From Zetaproteobacteria bacterium (lineage in GTDB: Bacteria > Pseudomonadota > Zetaproteobacteria > Mariprofundales > Mariprofundaceae), in NCBI GenBank assembly GCA_021545665.1, contig JAJRTX010000190.1:1-7864 (forward strand): 7,864 bases of DNA. The letters are read 5' to 3'. Each line of letters starts with the position of its first letter. Position 1 is the first letter of the stretch. Under the pieces are notes generated by a model. The model ran no database searches and was not told the origin of the DNA. It was given only the letters and a program-made list of their open reading frames with translations. This document shows positions 1 to 5,806 of this stretch, piece after piece. A program made the position numbers and the translations under genes.

Positions 1-251
1 TATCCTCTTTCATAATGCAGCAACTGGTTCTAACTTCATGATGCTGATGAATGGCAGAACCGTAGTCAGTAAGGGCTTTGTACGTCGCCTGGCACCGGCA
101 TGGACAATCGCAGGTAATGGTGATTATAACGGCGATGGCAAGGCCGATATCCTCTTTCATAATGCTGCGACTGGTTCTAACTTCATGATGCTGATGAATG
201 GCAGAACCGTAGTCAGTAAGGGCTTTGTACGTCGCCTGGCACCGGCATGGA
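1..251 (+). repeat. 147-bp tandem repeat inside the FG-GAP gene
   Basis: Bases 1-104 and 148-251 are the same except at 19/166 (a/t) and 22/169 (a/g), so the period is 147 bp or exactly 49 codons. Both differences fall in third positions of alanine codons and are silent. The first copy continues beyond the left edge of the window, so more units probably lie upstream. The near-identity points to recent duplication or ongoing gene conversion between blades. Confidence 0.95.
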
Positions 252-271
252 GTATTGTAAATACAGAATAA
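2..271 (+). CDS. C-terminal fragment of an FG-GAP/VCBS-repeat protein
   Basis: The reading frame is open from the window edge and ends in TAA at 269-271, giving 89 visible residues; the N-terminus lies outside the window. It contains one complete 49-residue unit and the end of a preceding one. The unit includes the calcium-binding-type loop GDYNGDGKAD (about residues 40-49), followed by ILFHNAATGS and an MNGR turn. This is the usual pattern of FG-GAP/VCBS beta-propeller blades in secreted or surface proteins of bacteria. Such domains generally mediate adhesion or ligand binding; the specific role here is unknown. The protein stops soon after the last blade strand (APAWSIVNTE), with no anchor, GlyGly-CTERM tail or type I secretion tail visible. 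The family assignment is fairly sure. The identity of the full protein cannot be given. Confidence 0.85.
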   Translation: MLFHNAATGSNFMMLMNGRTVVSKGFVRRLAPAWTIAGNGDYNGDGKADILFHNAATGSNFMMLMNGRTVVSKGFVRRLAPAWSIVNTE

Positions 272-325
272 CCCGTATTGCTTGGACAATATGAAAACCA
301 AAAAACTGATAATTTATGGATCGAA

Positions 326-347
326 ACCATCAGTCATGGGTGATGGT
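326..347. other. 7-bp perfect inverted repeat (8-nt loop)
   Basis: ACCATCA at 326-332 is mirrored by TGATGGT at 341-347. It lies about 55 bp past the FG-GAP stop codon. No run of T follows on either strand, so it is not a standard intrinsic terminator. It could be an RNA hairpin at the 3' end of the FG-GAP message or a protein-binding site. Confidence 0.35.
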
Positions 348-449
348 CGCGTGCAGATAAATCATTCTTGGCTTGAAAAGGATTACCAGATGGGCCGAAA
401 TAACATGGTATTAAATGGCTTCAGCCACAGGGCTGGAGCCAGCTGGACC
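336..449 (+). pseudogene. Possible degenerate FG-GAP repeat unit
   Basis: Read in frame with an ATG at 282, this segment begins GDGR and continues to MGRNN, then NGFSHR and SWT. The intact repeat upstream has GDGK, MNGR, KGFVRR and AWT in the same order, but is four residues longer between the first and third blocks. The ordered matches suggest a worn-out copy of the blade left downstream of the present stop codon. Identity is low and the DNA match is weak, so chance is a real alternative. Confidence 0.25.
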
Positions 450-520
450 CCCACCATTCACAGCCGTATTGATTGCAGACAATGCAGGCTAGCGCCGAGT
501 AACACGTAGGAAAATGCTAA

Positions 521-646
521 TATATTGCCATCGCTTACAAAACAGGCACTTACGCGCTTGATTTGGCAGGCTATGGACGGCCTTCTAAGGAAGCTTTTAG
601 ATATCGACAAAAGGATCACTATTTCTATGCAAAGGTCAAAAACTGA
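521..646 (+). pseudogene. Start-less open frame abutting the rhombosortase gene
   Basis: After an in-frame TAA at 518-520, 41 codons are open until TGA at 644-646, whose A is also the first base of the rhombosortase ATG. There is no ATG, GTG or TTG in the frame, so it is probably not expressed as it stands. It contains TGTYALDLAG, which resembles STDAFDFAG in the small frame at 2236-2409; the DNA beneath these is similar too (545-582 against 2302-2340). A one-base deletion relative to the second copy would explain the divergence afterwards. The family is unrecognised. Confidence 0.25.
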
Positions 647-1260
647 TGCCACTTGCTCTAATCCGTGAACATTGGATTCCGCTTCTGATTGCTATCATTC
701 TGGTTATGTTTGAAATAAGGGGAGATGCGGCATTCGATCTGTTTTGTTATGACCGCTCAGCCATTAATGATGGTCAGCTTTGGCGTTTGCTGAGTGGCCA
801 CTTTATACATCTGAGCTGGAGTCATCTTGGAATGAATTTGGCCGGATTAATGTTTCTATGGCTGCTTGTTAGGGCTTGGGTAACGTCAAAGGAGCTCTTG
901 CTAACCATTTTTTTTTCCGGTCTGATTATCAGTTTGTGTTTTCTGGCTCTTAATCGGGAAATATTACAATATGCAGGTTTCTCCGGCATTCTGCATGGCC
1001 TCTGGATTGTGGGCGCACTAGCCGGCATAAATGCCAAACGCGGAGAAGCATATTTTCTGCTGGCTATCCTTATATTCAAACTTGCCTGGGAACAACTATT
1101 GGGGCCACTTCCAAACCCGGTCAAAATATCCAGCAACTTCATTGCAGTGGATGCCCATTTGTATGGGGCAATTGCAGGTCTTATGATAGCAGGCTTTATG
1201 CAATATAAAACCTTAAACCACATAATCCTGAATATACATAGAAACATTAGTAGCAATTAA
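646..1260 (+). CDS. rrtA: Rhombosortase (rhomboid-family intramembrane serine protease)
   Basis: This is a 204-residue, highly hydrophobic protein with about six membrane segments, a size typical of rhombosortases, the small rhomboid relatives that process GlyGly-CTERM proteins. Visible family marks are GHFIHLSWSHLGMNLAGL (51-68, with H60 and N64 in the rhomboid HxxxN position), the nucleophile motif GFSGILHG (S113, 111-118) and the catalytic histidine motif VDAHLYGA (H171, 168-175). Ser113 and His171 would form the dyad. In the known family (studied for Vibrio cholerae proteases such as VesB) the enzyme cuts at the glycine-rich start of the C-terminal tail of type II-secreted proteins in the inner membrane, allowing surface attachment. 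The ATG at 646 has AAAGG about 10 bases upstream and no alternative start nearby. A fitting substrate is encoded at 2823-4883. An ordinary rhomboid protease is the alternative, but length and motifs favour rhombosortase. Confidence 0.88.
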   Translation: MPLALIREHWIPLLIAIILVMFEIRGDAAFDLFCYDRSAINDGQLWRLLSGHFIHLSWSHLGMNLAGLMFLWLLVRAWVTSKELLLTIFFSGLIISLCFLALNREILQYAGFSGILHGLWIVGALAGINAKRGEAYFLLAILIFKLAWEQLLGPLPNPVKISSNFIAVDAHLYGAIAGLMIAGFMQYKTLNHIILNIHRNISSN

Positions 1261-1444
1261 TATTCTGACTGCAACACAGGTTTGTTCAGTGTATTTAGCT
1301 CACCTTTTATGAGATAACCTCACAGTCCTTAATCCAGATAAGCAATAATTTCTACTTTAGGCCGGCAAAACGACATGGGGCTTTCCACCCCTTGCGCCTC
1401 ACGATCACAATAAGCACTATTGGGTACAAATTTCAGGAGAAACT
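1261..1444. other. Intergenic region upstream of dsbC
   Basis: These 184 bp have no coding frame that I can support. A GGGG/CCCC stem with a seven-base loop lies near 1377-1391, but it is not followed by T residues. The distance from the rhombosortase stop and the good ribosome-binding site at the end suggest that dsbC has its own promoter here, though I cannot point to convincing -35 and -10 boxes. Confidence 0.4.
1435..1439 (+). promoter_or_regulatory. Ribosome-binding site of dsbC
   Basis: AGGAG sits five bases before the ATG at 1445, an excellent Shine-Dalgarno match that fixes this start and places the hydrophobic signal peptide at the N-terminus. Confidence 0.8.
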
Positions 1445-2170
1445 ATGCGTTCAATATTTTTTGTATTAACAATGTTAATATCTACTTTGGCCGTTGCCAG
1501 CGACAGTGCTGATGCAGGCAAAGATGTCATAGAAAAAATCCAAAAGGTTTTTCCAAGCATTACGATCAATGGTGTTCAAGAATCTCCTGTATCGGGTTTG
1601 TACGAAATCCAATCCGGAAGGGGTGTATTTTATAGTGACCATAATGCTGACTATGTGATTTTCGGCGGACAAATAATCGAACTTGCAACGAAACGGAATT
1701 TGACGCAAGAGCGCATGGTAGAGCTCAGTCGTATAGACTGGAACACCCTGCCATTAGACAAAGCCATCATCTCTGGTGATAAGAATGCCAAATTAAAAGT
1801 GGCTGTATTTACCGACCCGGATTGCCCTTACTGCAAACAGCTTGAGGCAGAGTTAAAGCACGCCAAAGGCATAAAAGTTTATACATTTTTGCTACCCTTG
1901 TCATCGTTGCATCCAGGCGCCCGAGCCAAAGCGGAAGCGATCTGGTGCAGCAAGAATCAACATGCAACCATGTTGAAGGTAATACTGGACGGTGCAACTC
2001 CAAAAAAAGCTAAATGCAACACACCGCTTGATGACATTGCAGCACTCGCCAAAAAGATTGGCATTAACGGTACACCTACTTTAATTGCAGGTGATGGTCG
2101 TGTTTCTCCCGGTGTTAAAATGGCTGATGATCTTAAGGTTTGGCTGTTAAACAATAAGCGTAATAATTAA
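1445..2170 (+). CDS. dsbC: DsbC-type periplasmic thiol:disulfide isomerase
   Basis: The 241-residue protein has a Sec signal peptide (residues 1-18, likely cut after AVA), an N-terminal DsbC-like dimerisation domain (about 20-85) and a thioredoxin-fold domain (about 105-238). The redox motif is CPYC (127-130), inside VFTDPDCPYC. The cis-proline loop is TPT (200-202), and a second cysteine pair (C168, C181) corresponds to the structural disulfide of DsbC. In this family the V-shaped dimer reshuffles wrong disulfides in exported proteins and is kept reduced by DsbD. E. coli DsbC has CGYC, so the CPYC dipeptide is slightly different. The gene lies between a rhombosortase and its presumed protease substrate, whose catalytic domain holds four cysteines, so helping that protease fold is a reasonable inference. 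A general housekeeping isomerase is the alternative. Confidence 0.88.
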   Translation: MRSIFFVLTMLISTLAVASDSADAGKDVIEKIQKVFPSITINGVQESPVSGLYEIQSGRGVFYSDHNADYVIFGGQIIELATKRNLTQERMVELSRIDWNTLPLDKAIISGDKNAKLKVAVFTDPDCPYCKQLEAELKHAKGIKVYTFLLPLSSLHPGARAKAEAIWCSKNQHATMLKVILDGATPKKAKCNTPLDDIAALAKKIGINGTPTLIAGDGRVSPGVKMADDLKVWLLNNKRNN

Positions 2171-2235
2171 CCCCGGACTGCTTGAACTCTTAAGCTGTAC
2201 TCATTTCAGATATTAACCAGGGAAACTCTGAATAA

Positions 2236-2409
2236 ATGCCTCCATTCACTGGTTCAGTACATGAAGGAAAAAGGACACTTTTTTCTTCACTCAAAAAATC
2301 AAGCACTGACGCTTTTGATTTTGCCGGCCCATGGACGGACCACGCGGATAACCTGACTTTTTCAGAGCATCCTTGGGAATTAACCGCGTTGTTTACAGAA
2401 ATCCATTAA
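2236..2409 (+). CDS. Possible 57-residue small protein or gene remnant, unknown
   Basis: An ATG at 2236 opens a 57-codon frame that ends in TAA at 2407-2409, 12 bases before the lipoprotein start. An AGGGA lies at 2219-2223, with 12 bases between it and the ATG, which is rather far for a ribosome-binding site. The protein is polar, has no signal peptide or membrane segment and carries three aromatic-rich stretches (AFDFAGPW, FSEHPW, LTALF). I do not recognise it. Its middle resembles the remnant at 521-646 in both protein and DNA, which favours a conserved small coding element or duplicated remnant over a chance frame. Whether it is translated is open. Confidence 0.3.
   Translation: MPPFTGSVHEGKRTLFSSLKKSSTDAFDFAGPWTDHADNLTFSEHPWELTALFTEIH
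2302..2340 (+). repeat. Second copy of a diverged intergenic repeat (first copy 545-582)
   Basis: Thirty of 38 aligned bases agree with 545-582, with one single-base gap. The match includes GATTT and an exact ATGGACGG. Both copies lie in otherwise non-coding DNA just upstream of genes of the rhombosortase/protease locus. Most differences before the gap keep the type of amino acid in one shared frame (ALDLAG against AFDFAG). Confidence 0.5.
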
Positions 2410-2414
2410 AGGGA
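2408..2414 (+). promoter_or_regulatory. Ribosome-binding site that selects a TTG start
   Basis: AAAGGGA ends seven bases before the TTG at 2422. The following codons encode a basic residue, a hydrophobic stretch and a lipobox, so the TTG is taken as the initiator. Later in-frame ATG codons would remove most of the signal sequence. Confidence 0.7.
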
Positions 2415-2421
2415 AATTAGA

Positions 2422-2826
2422 TTGAAGCTTTTAACTATTTTGAGCGTTATGGTCTTTGCAGCAGCATGTTCGGGTCCAATGTCATCGGAATTAAATTCCG
2501 GAGATGACGCCTTAATCAATGTTGATAATCAAACCAGCGTTCGACTCATTATCAAATTTTCCAAACCTCTTCTTTTTTCAACTATTGAAAAAAAATTACA
2601 GGAAATATCTGAACAAACAGGTGTTGAGCTTGTGTATGTGCGAGCAATGTCAAATGATACTCATGTGATTGCCGCCCAAAACATTTCAAGCGCTGGAAAA
2701 ACAACAGATCTGATCAACAGAATCAAACAACGAGATGATATTGAATATGTTGCAATAGATGCATTGGTTCAGCATCAGAACGATCGAAGAAATTCAATAA
2801 AACAGGGACAAGGTACAGCGAAATGA
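2422..2826 (+). CDS. Lipoprotein with free-standing I9/subtilisin-propeptide-like domain
   Basis: The 134-residue product starts with TTG and has a short signal peptide ending in a lipobox, AAAC, with lipid-bearing Cys16; Ser17 after it predicts Lol transport to the outer membrane. Residues 40-118 match the prodomain of the protease encoded next: RLIIKF (41-46) against QLIIKL, GVELVYVRAMSNDTHVIA (67-84) against GITLNYLRPMSGQAHVLK, and IEYVAIDALV (107-116) against IAYAVPDIRV. No catalytic domain follows. Known I9 propeptides act in cis as foldases and inhibitors of subtilisins, and free-standing forms inhibit in trans. I infer a periplasmic inhibitor, chaperone or escort for the protease. The gene overlaps the protease start by four bases (ATGA), so production is probably coupled. 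The lipobox has Ala rather than Leu at -3, so lipidation is likely but not certain. Confidence 0.75.
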   Translation: MKLLTILSVMVFAAACSGPMSSELNSGDDALINVDNQTSVRLIIKFSKPLLFSTIEKKLQEISEQTGVELVYVRAMSNDTHVIAAQNISSAGKTTDLINRIKQRDDIEYVAIDALVQHQNDRRNSIKQGQGTAK

Positions 2827-4883
2827 ATCAACGTTCAATCCTGTTTACAGGGAGTATTCTTGTAGTGTACTTGTGCAGCATATCCACAGCGAATGGTGTG
2901 GAACCGGTGCCAGGCACCGGAAACATGCCACCGGCTCAAATACAGCCTCAAATGCAGCTCACAGACCAGCTAATTATAAAATTGCGAGCACCAAAAGCTC
3001 AAGCTGCCGCCGTATCCCCTTTACGCAGCACCCAGATGCAGAAAATGACTGCCATCGCTGGCATTACTCTAAACTATCTCCGGCCCATGTCCGGTCAAGC
3101 GCATGTGCTTAAGCTGCCATATAAGATGACGCTAACACAGGCAGCCTTCTTTGCAGCATCTCTCAATAAGGATTCAGCCATTGCATACGCTGTACCAGAT
3201 ATCCGTGTACACCCGATGAAGATCCCGAATGACCCCCTTTATGCTCAACAGTGGCATTATAAAAGCAGCACAAGCAACGGAATGAATCTACCGGGAGCAT
3301 GGAACATCACGACAGGTTCCACAACTACTGTAACAGCTATCATTGATACAGGCATTTTGCCACACGCCGATTTAGACCCGGCACGCATCGTGCCCGGATA
3401 CGATTTTATTGCTGACCTGGCGACAGCCAATGATGGCAATGGTAGGGATCCGGATCCAACTGATCCGGGTGACGGCGTTCCATTCGTACGCAACAGCTCA
3501 TGGCATGGCACGCATGTGGCAGGCACCATTGGGGCATGGACGAATAACGGCATGGGTGTTGCCGGTATCGACTGGGCTGGAAAGATACTCCCTGTACGCG
3601 TGTTGGGAGTTGGTGGTGGATGGACCTCAGATGTTGTGGATGCCATCGTCTGGGCGGCCGGAGGTATGGTTCCGGGTATTCCTGCTAATGCCAATCCTGC
3701 GCATGTGATAAATTTGAGTCTTGGCGGTGCTGGAGCCTGTGGACCTGTCTGGCAAAGCGCCATTGATACTGCGGTCGCAAAGGGCACTACGGTGGTCGTT
3801 TCAGCCGGTAATTCATCTGCTGATGCTGCTGCTTTTACTCCGGCAAGCTGCAAAAATATCATCACGGTTGCAGCCCATAACAATATGAGCGCTATGTCCT
3901 ATTACAGTAATTTTGGGGCCATAGTAAAGATCATGGCACCTGGTGGTGAACAGTTTTTCAACAATGACCCGGGAGGAGTGTTGTCCACACTGGATGGTGG
4001 CACCATCACAGCTCTGGGTGACAATAGTTATCGATTTTACCAGGGAACCAGCATGGCCTCCCCACATATTGCAGGCTTGGCAGCATTAATGCATGCCGTC
4101 AATCCGACACTTACGCCCACACAAATATCCACGGCCATTCAAAACACTGCCCGTCCGTTTATCCCGGGTAGCTTGTGTTCATTAAACCCTGGTCGTTGTG
4201 GTGCTGGCATTGCCGATGCCAAAGCTGCTGTACTTGCAGTCATGCCACCTTTTGCACCGAGCAATCAGATTGCAACTGCAGTTTCAGATACACAAATCAA
4301 TATTACATGGACTGATAATTCAACAAATGAAACCGGTTTCAAAATAGAACGCAAACCCGGCACAGGAGGAGTCTATAAACAGATAGCTACCACTGCAGCA
4401 AATGTTACCTCGTTTACAGACACAACCGGCAAAGAAGGAACGACATATTACTATCGCATCAGAGCTTACCATGCTTACGGCAATTCAGCTTACTCCAATC
4501 AGGCGTTTACAACAACGCCCCCTGCCGCTCCTTCTGTGCTTTCCACAACTGCTGTTTCAGCAAGACAAATTAAGCTAAGCTGGACTGACAACTCGACAGT
4601 TGAAACAGGGTTCAAGATTGAAAGAAGCAAAGATGCAATTAACTATACACAGGTTGCAAGAACTGCTGCTAATATCACATCATATACAAATAATGGCCTA
4701 AATGCCTCAACCGTCTACTATTATCGGGTAAGAGCCTTCTCTGCCTCTGGCAATTCACCTTACAGCACTGTCAGTTCAACGACAACCTGGGGTACAGGTG
4801 GCGGAAGCTTCGGATCAAGCGTATTTCTACTGGCATTGCTATGGGTAACCAGCCTCTCTATTCGACGTAAAGAAGCTGCATAA
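2823..4883 (+). CDS. Secreted S8 subtilisin-like protease with GlyGly-CTERM tail
   Basis: The 686-residue protein has, in order: a signal peptide (1-24), an I9-type prodomain (about 47-131), an S8 catalytic domain (about 135-472), two fibronectin type III domains (about 478-565 and 568-655) and a sorting tail. Catalytic residues are Asp175 (IIDTG), His228 (HGTHVAG), oxyanion Asn330 (SAGN) and Ser410 (GTSMASPH), all intact. Four cysteines (306, 343, 452, 459) lie in the catalytic domain and could form two disulfides. The tail has GTGGGSFGSS (657-666), a hydrophobic helix to about 680 and RRK. This is the GlyGly-CTERM arrangement processed by rhombosortase, which is encoded at 646. The protease is therefore expected to use type II secretion and end on the cell surface or be released. 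The start overlaps the preceding stop by four bases; a weak AAGG lies nine bases upstream. Natural substrates cannot be read from the sequence. Confidence 0.95.
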   Translation: MNQRSILFTGSILVVYLCSISTANGVEPVPGTGNMPPAQIQPQMQLTDQLIIKLRAPKAQAAAVSPLRSTQMQKMTAIAGITLNYLRPMSGQAHVLKLPYKMTLTQAAFFAASLNKDSAIAYAVPDIRVHPMKIPNDPLYAQQWHYKSSTSNGMNLPGAWNITTGSTTTVTAIIDTGILPHADLDPARIVPGYDFIADLATANDGNGRDPDPTDPGDGVPFVRNSSWHGTHVAGTIGAWTNNGMGVAGIDWAGKILPVRVLGVGGGWTSDVVDAIVWAAGGMVPGIPANANPAHVINLSLGGAGACGPVWQSAIDTAVAKGTTVVVSAGNSSADAAAFTPASCKNIITVAAHNNMSAMSYYSNFGAIVKIMAPGGEQFFNNDPGGVLSTLDGGTITALGDNSYRFYQGTSMASPHIAGLAALMHAVNPTLTPTQISTAIQNTARPFIPGSLCSLNPGRCGAGIADAKAAVLAVMPPFAPSNQIATAVSDTQINITWTDNSTNETGFKIERKPGTGGVYKQIATTAANVTSFTDTTGKEGTTYYYRIRAYHAYGNSAYSNQAFTTTPPAAPSVLSTTAVSARQIKLSWTDNSTVETGFKIERSKDAINYTQVARTAANITSYTNNGLNASTVYYYRVRAFSASGNSPYSTVSSTTTWGTGGGSFGSSVFLLALLWVTSLSIRRKEAA
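4797..4871 (+). other. GlyGly-CTERM sorting signal of the protease
   Basis: This encodes residues 659-683 of the protease: a GGG-S glycine-rich cleavage region, about 15 hydrophobic residues (VFLLALLWV and following) and a basic RRK stop. The three-part form is the recognised GlyGly-CTERM signal for rhombosortase, comparable in logic to LPXTG tails but used in Gram-negatives. Confidence 0.88.
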
Positions 4884-4921
4884 CTATTCGTGCACACGAC
4901 ATAAATATAACCCACAATCTC

Positions 4922-5806
4922 TTATTCAACCGAGCCGTCTTTCATCTCACCGATAACTTCCGACAGTGATTCCCGCCATGGCCTTATACGAACAGAAAAG
5001 GTTGATTCTAGCTTGTCGCAAGACAGTTCCGAATTAGCAGGTCGCCTTGCAGGGGTAGGATAATCGCTTGTCGCAATAGCATTCAGATCTTCAAGCTTTA
5101 ATACCATAGTGTGTCGCCGAGCCTCTTCAAATATTGCTTCCGCAAAACAAAACCAGCTTGTGACATCCGGCTGAGCCAAATGATAAATTCCCGAGTATTT
5201 CTCAACTCCCGGCAACATCTGCAAAGTCAGACGAGCAATCTCGGCAGCACTGCTGGGCTTGCCCAACTGATCGGCCACCACACCCAGTTCTTCACGTTCA
5301 GCAGCCAGCCTCAACATTGTTTTAACAAAATTATTACCATGAGACGAAAACACCCAGCTCGTTCGCAGAATCAAATGTTTCGAACAGAATTCCCCAACAG
5401 CCTGTTCTCCCGCCAGCTTGCTCTCACCATACACGCCCAGCGGAGCCACCGGATCGCTCTCCACATATGCATCGGACTTGCTGCCATCAAATACATAGTC
5501 GGTAGAATAATGAATCAGAGGAATATCCAGATCAGCACATGCAACAGCAAGATTCTTCGGACCGTCCCGATTCACTGCAAAAGCAGCAGCGCAATCAGCT
5601 TCTGCCTTATCGACTGCCGTATAGGCAGCAGCATTAACCACCGCATCCGGCACAAACGCATGAATAGCCTTGTTGACAGCCACCGGATCGACGATGTCCA
5701 GCCCATCCCGATCAACAGCTTTAACTGTCCAGCCAAGCGCCCCGGACTGGCGAGTCAGCTCTGTGCCAACCTGACCATCACAACCCGTTATTAACAGTCT
5801 CGTCAT
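4922..5806 (-). CDS. rmlD: dTDP-4-dehydrorhamnose reductase
   Basis: The 294-residue NAD(P)H-dependent reductase carries out the last step of dTDP-L-rhamnose synthesis in the cytoplasm, reducing dTDP-4-dehydro-L-rhamnose. It is a short-chain dehydrogenase-type Rossmann protein: TGCDGQVG nucleotide-binding loop (7-14), NAAAYTAVDKAE (58-69), the STDYVFDG motif (101-108, with Thr102) and YGESK (Tyr126, Lys130) giving the catalytic YxxxK pair. Length is normal for the family. Its ATG overlaps the rmlC stop codon by four bases (ATGA at 5806-5803) and has no purine-rich ribosome-binding site, so translation is probably coupled to rmlC. It is the last gene of the operon and converges on the protease gene, with only 38 bp between the two stop codons. 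The synonym is rfbD. Confidence 0.95.
   Translation of the reverse strand: MTRLLITGCDGQVGTELTRQSGALGWTVKAVDRDGLDIVDPVAVNKAIHAFVPDAVVNAAAYTAVDKAEADCAAAFAVNRDGPKNLAVACADLDIPLIHYSTDYVFDGSKSDAYVESDPVAPLGVYGESKLAGEQAVGEFCSKHLILRTSWVFSSHGNNFVKTMLRLAAEREELGVVADQLGKPSSAAEIARLTLQMLPGVEKYSGIYHLAQPDVTSWFCFAEAIFEEARRHTMVLKLEDLNAIATSDYPTPARRPANSELSCDKLESTFSVRIRPWRESLSEVIGEMKDGSVE

Larger units (their letters stand above)
272..645. other. Gene-poor spacer with possible decayed coding fragments
   Basis: This 374-bp stretch separates the FG-GAP gene from the rhombosortase gene. A 75-codon frame at 282-509 is open, but it lacks a clear ribosome-binding site and its protein is unlike a normal small protein. 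Its middle part (336-449) weakly resembles one FG-GAP unit. A second open stretch without a start codon (521-646) runs into the rhombosortase start codon and shares a 38-bp similar segment with the region upstream of the protease operon. A perfect 7-bp inverted repeat lies at 326-347. I see no tRNA, no clear promoter and no intrinsic terminator with a T-run. Confidence 0.5.

Noticed and set aside
822..1256. Minus-strand frame of 144 codons inside the rhombosortase gene
   Set aside because: It is antisense to the membrane segments and catalytic motifs of a well-supported gene.
1360..1395. GGCCGGC and a GGGG/CCCC stem before dsbC, considered as part of a riboswitch such as GEMM
   Set aside because: The conserved GEMM core and its second helix are not present, and the surrounding sequence does not fold into any riboswitch pattern that I recognise.
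2180..2195. Hairpin after dsbC (GCTTGA / TTAAGC, 4-base loop) as a terminator
   Set aside because: The stem is only six pairs including one G-U, and no T-run follows; too weak to call.
2841..2897. Lipobox around Cys18 in the protease signal peptide
   Set aside because: The residues before the cysteine are VYL; the -1 position is Leu rather than Gly, Ala or Ser, so a standard Sec signal peptide cut later is more likely.
3257..3883. Minus-strand open frame of 208 codons inside the protease gene
   Set aside because: It is antisense to the catalytic domain, whose motifs are intact; the frame is rich in Ala, Pro and Ser as expected from a shadow.
4884..4921. Bidirectional terminator between the protease and rmlD
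   Set aside because: The 38-bp gap has only TCGTG/CACGA around a two-base loop and no T-runs; the convergent genes lack a visible intrinsic terminator.
5111..5794. Plus-strand open frame of 227 codons opposite rmlD
   Set aside because: It covers most of rmlD in antisense, with no ribosome-binding site or domain.
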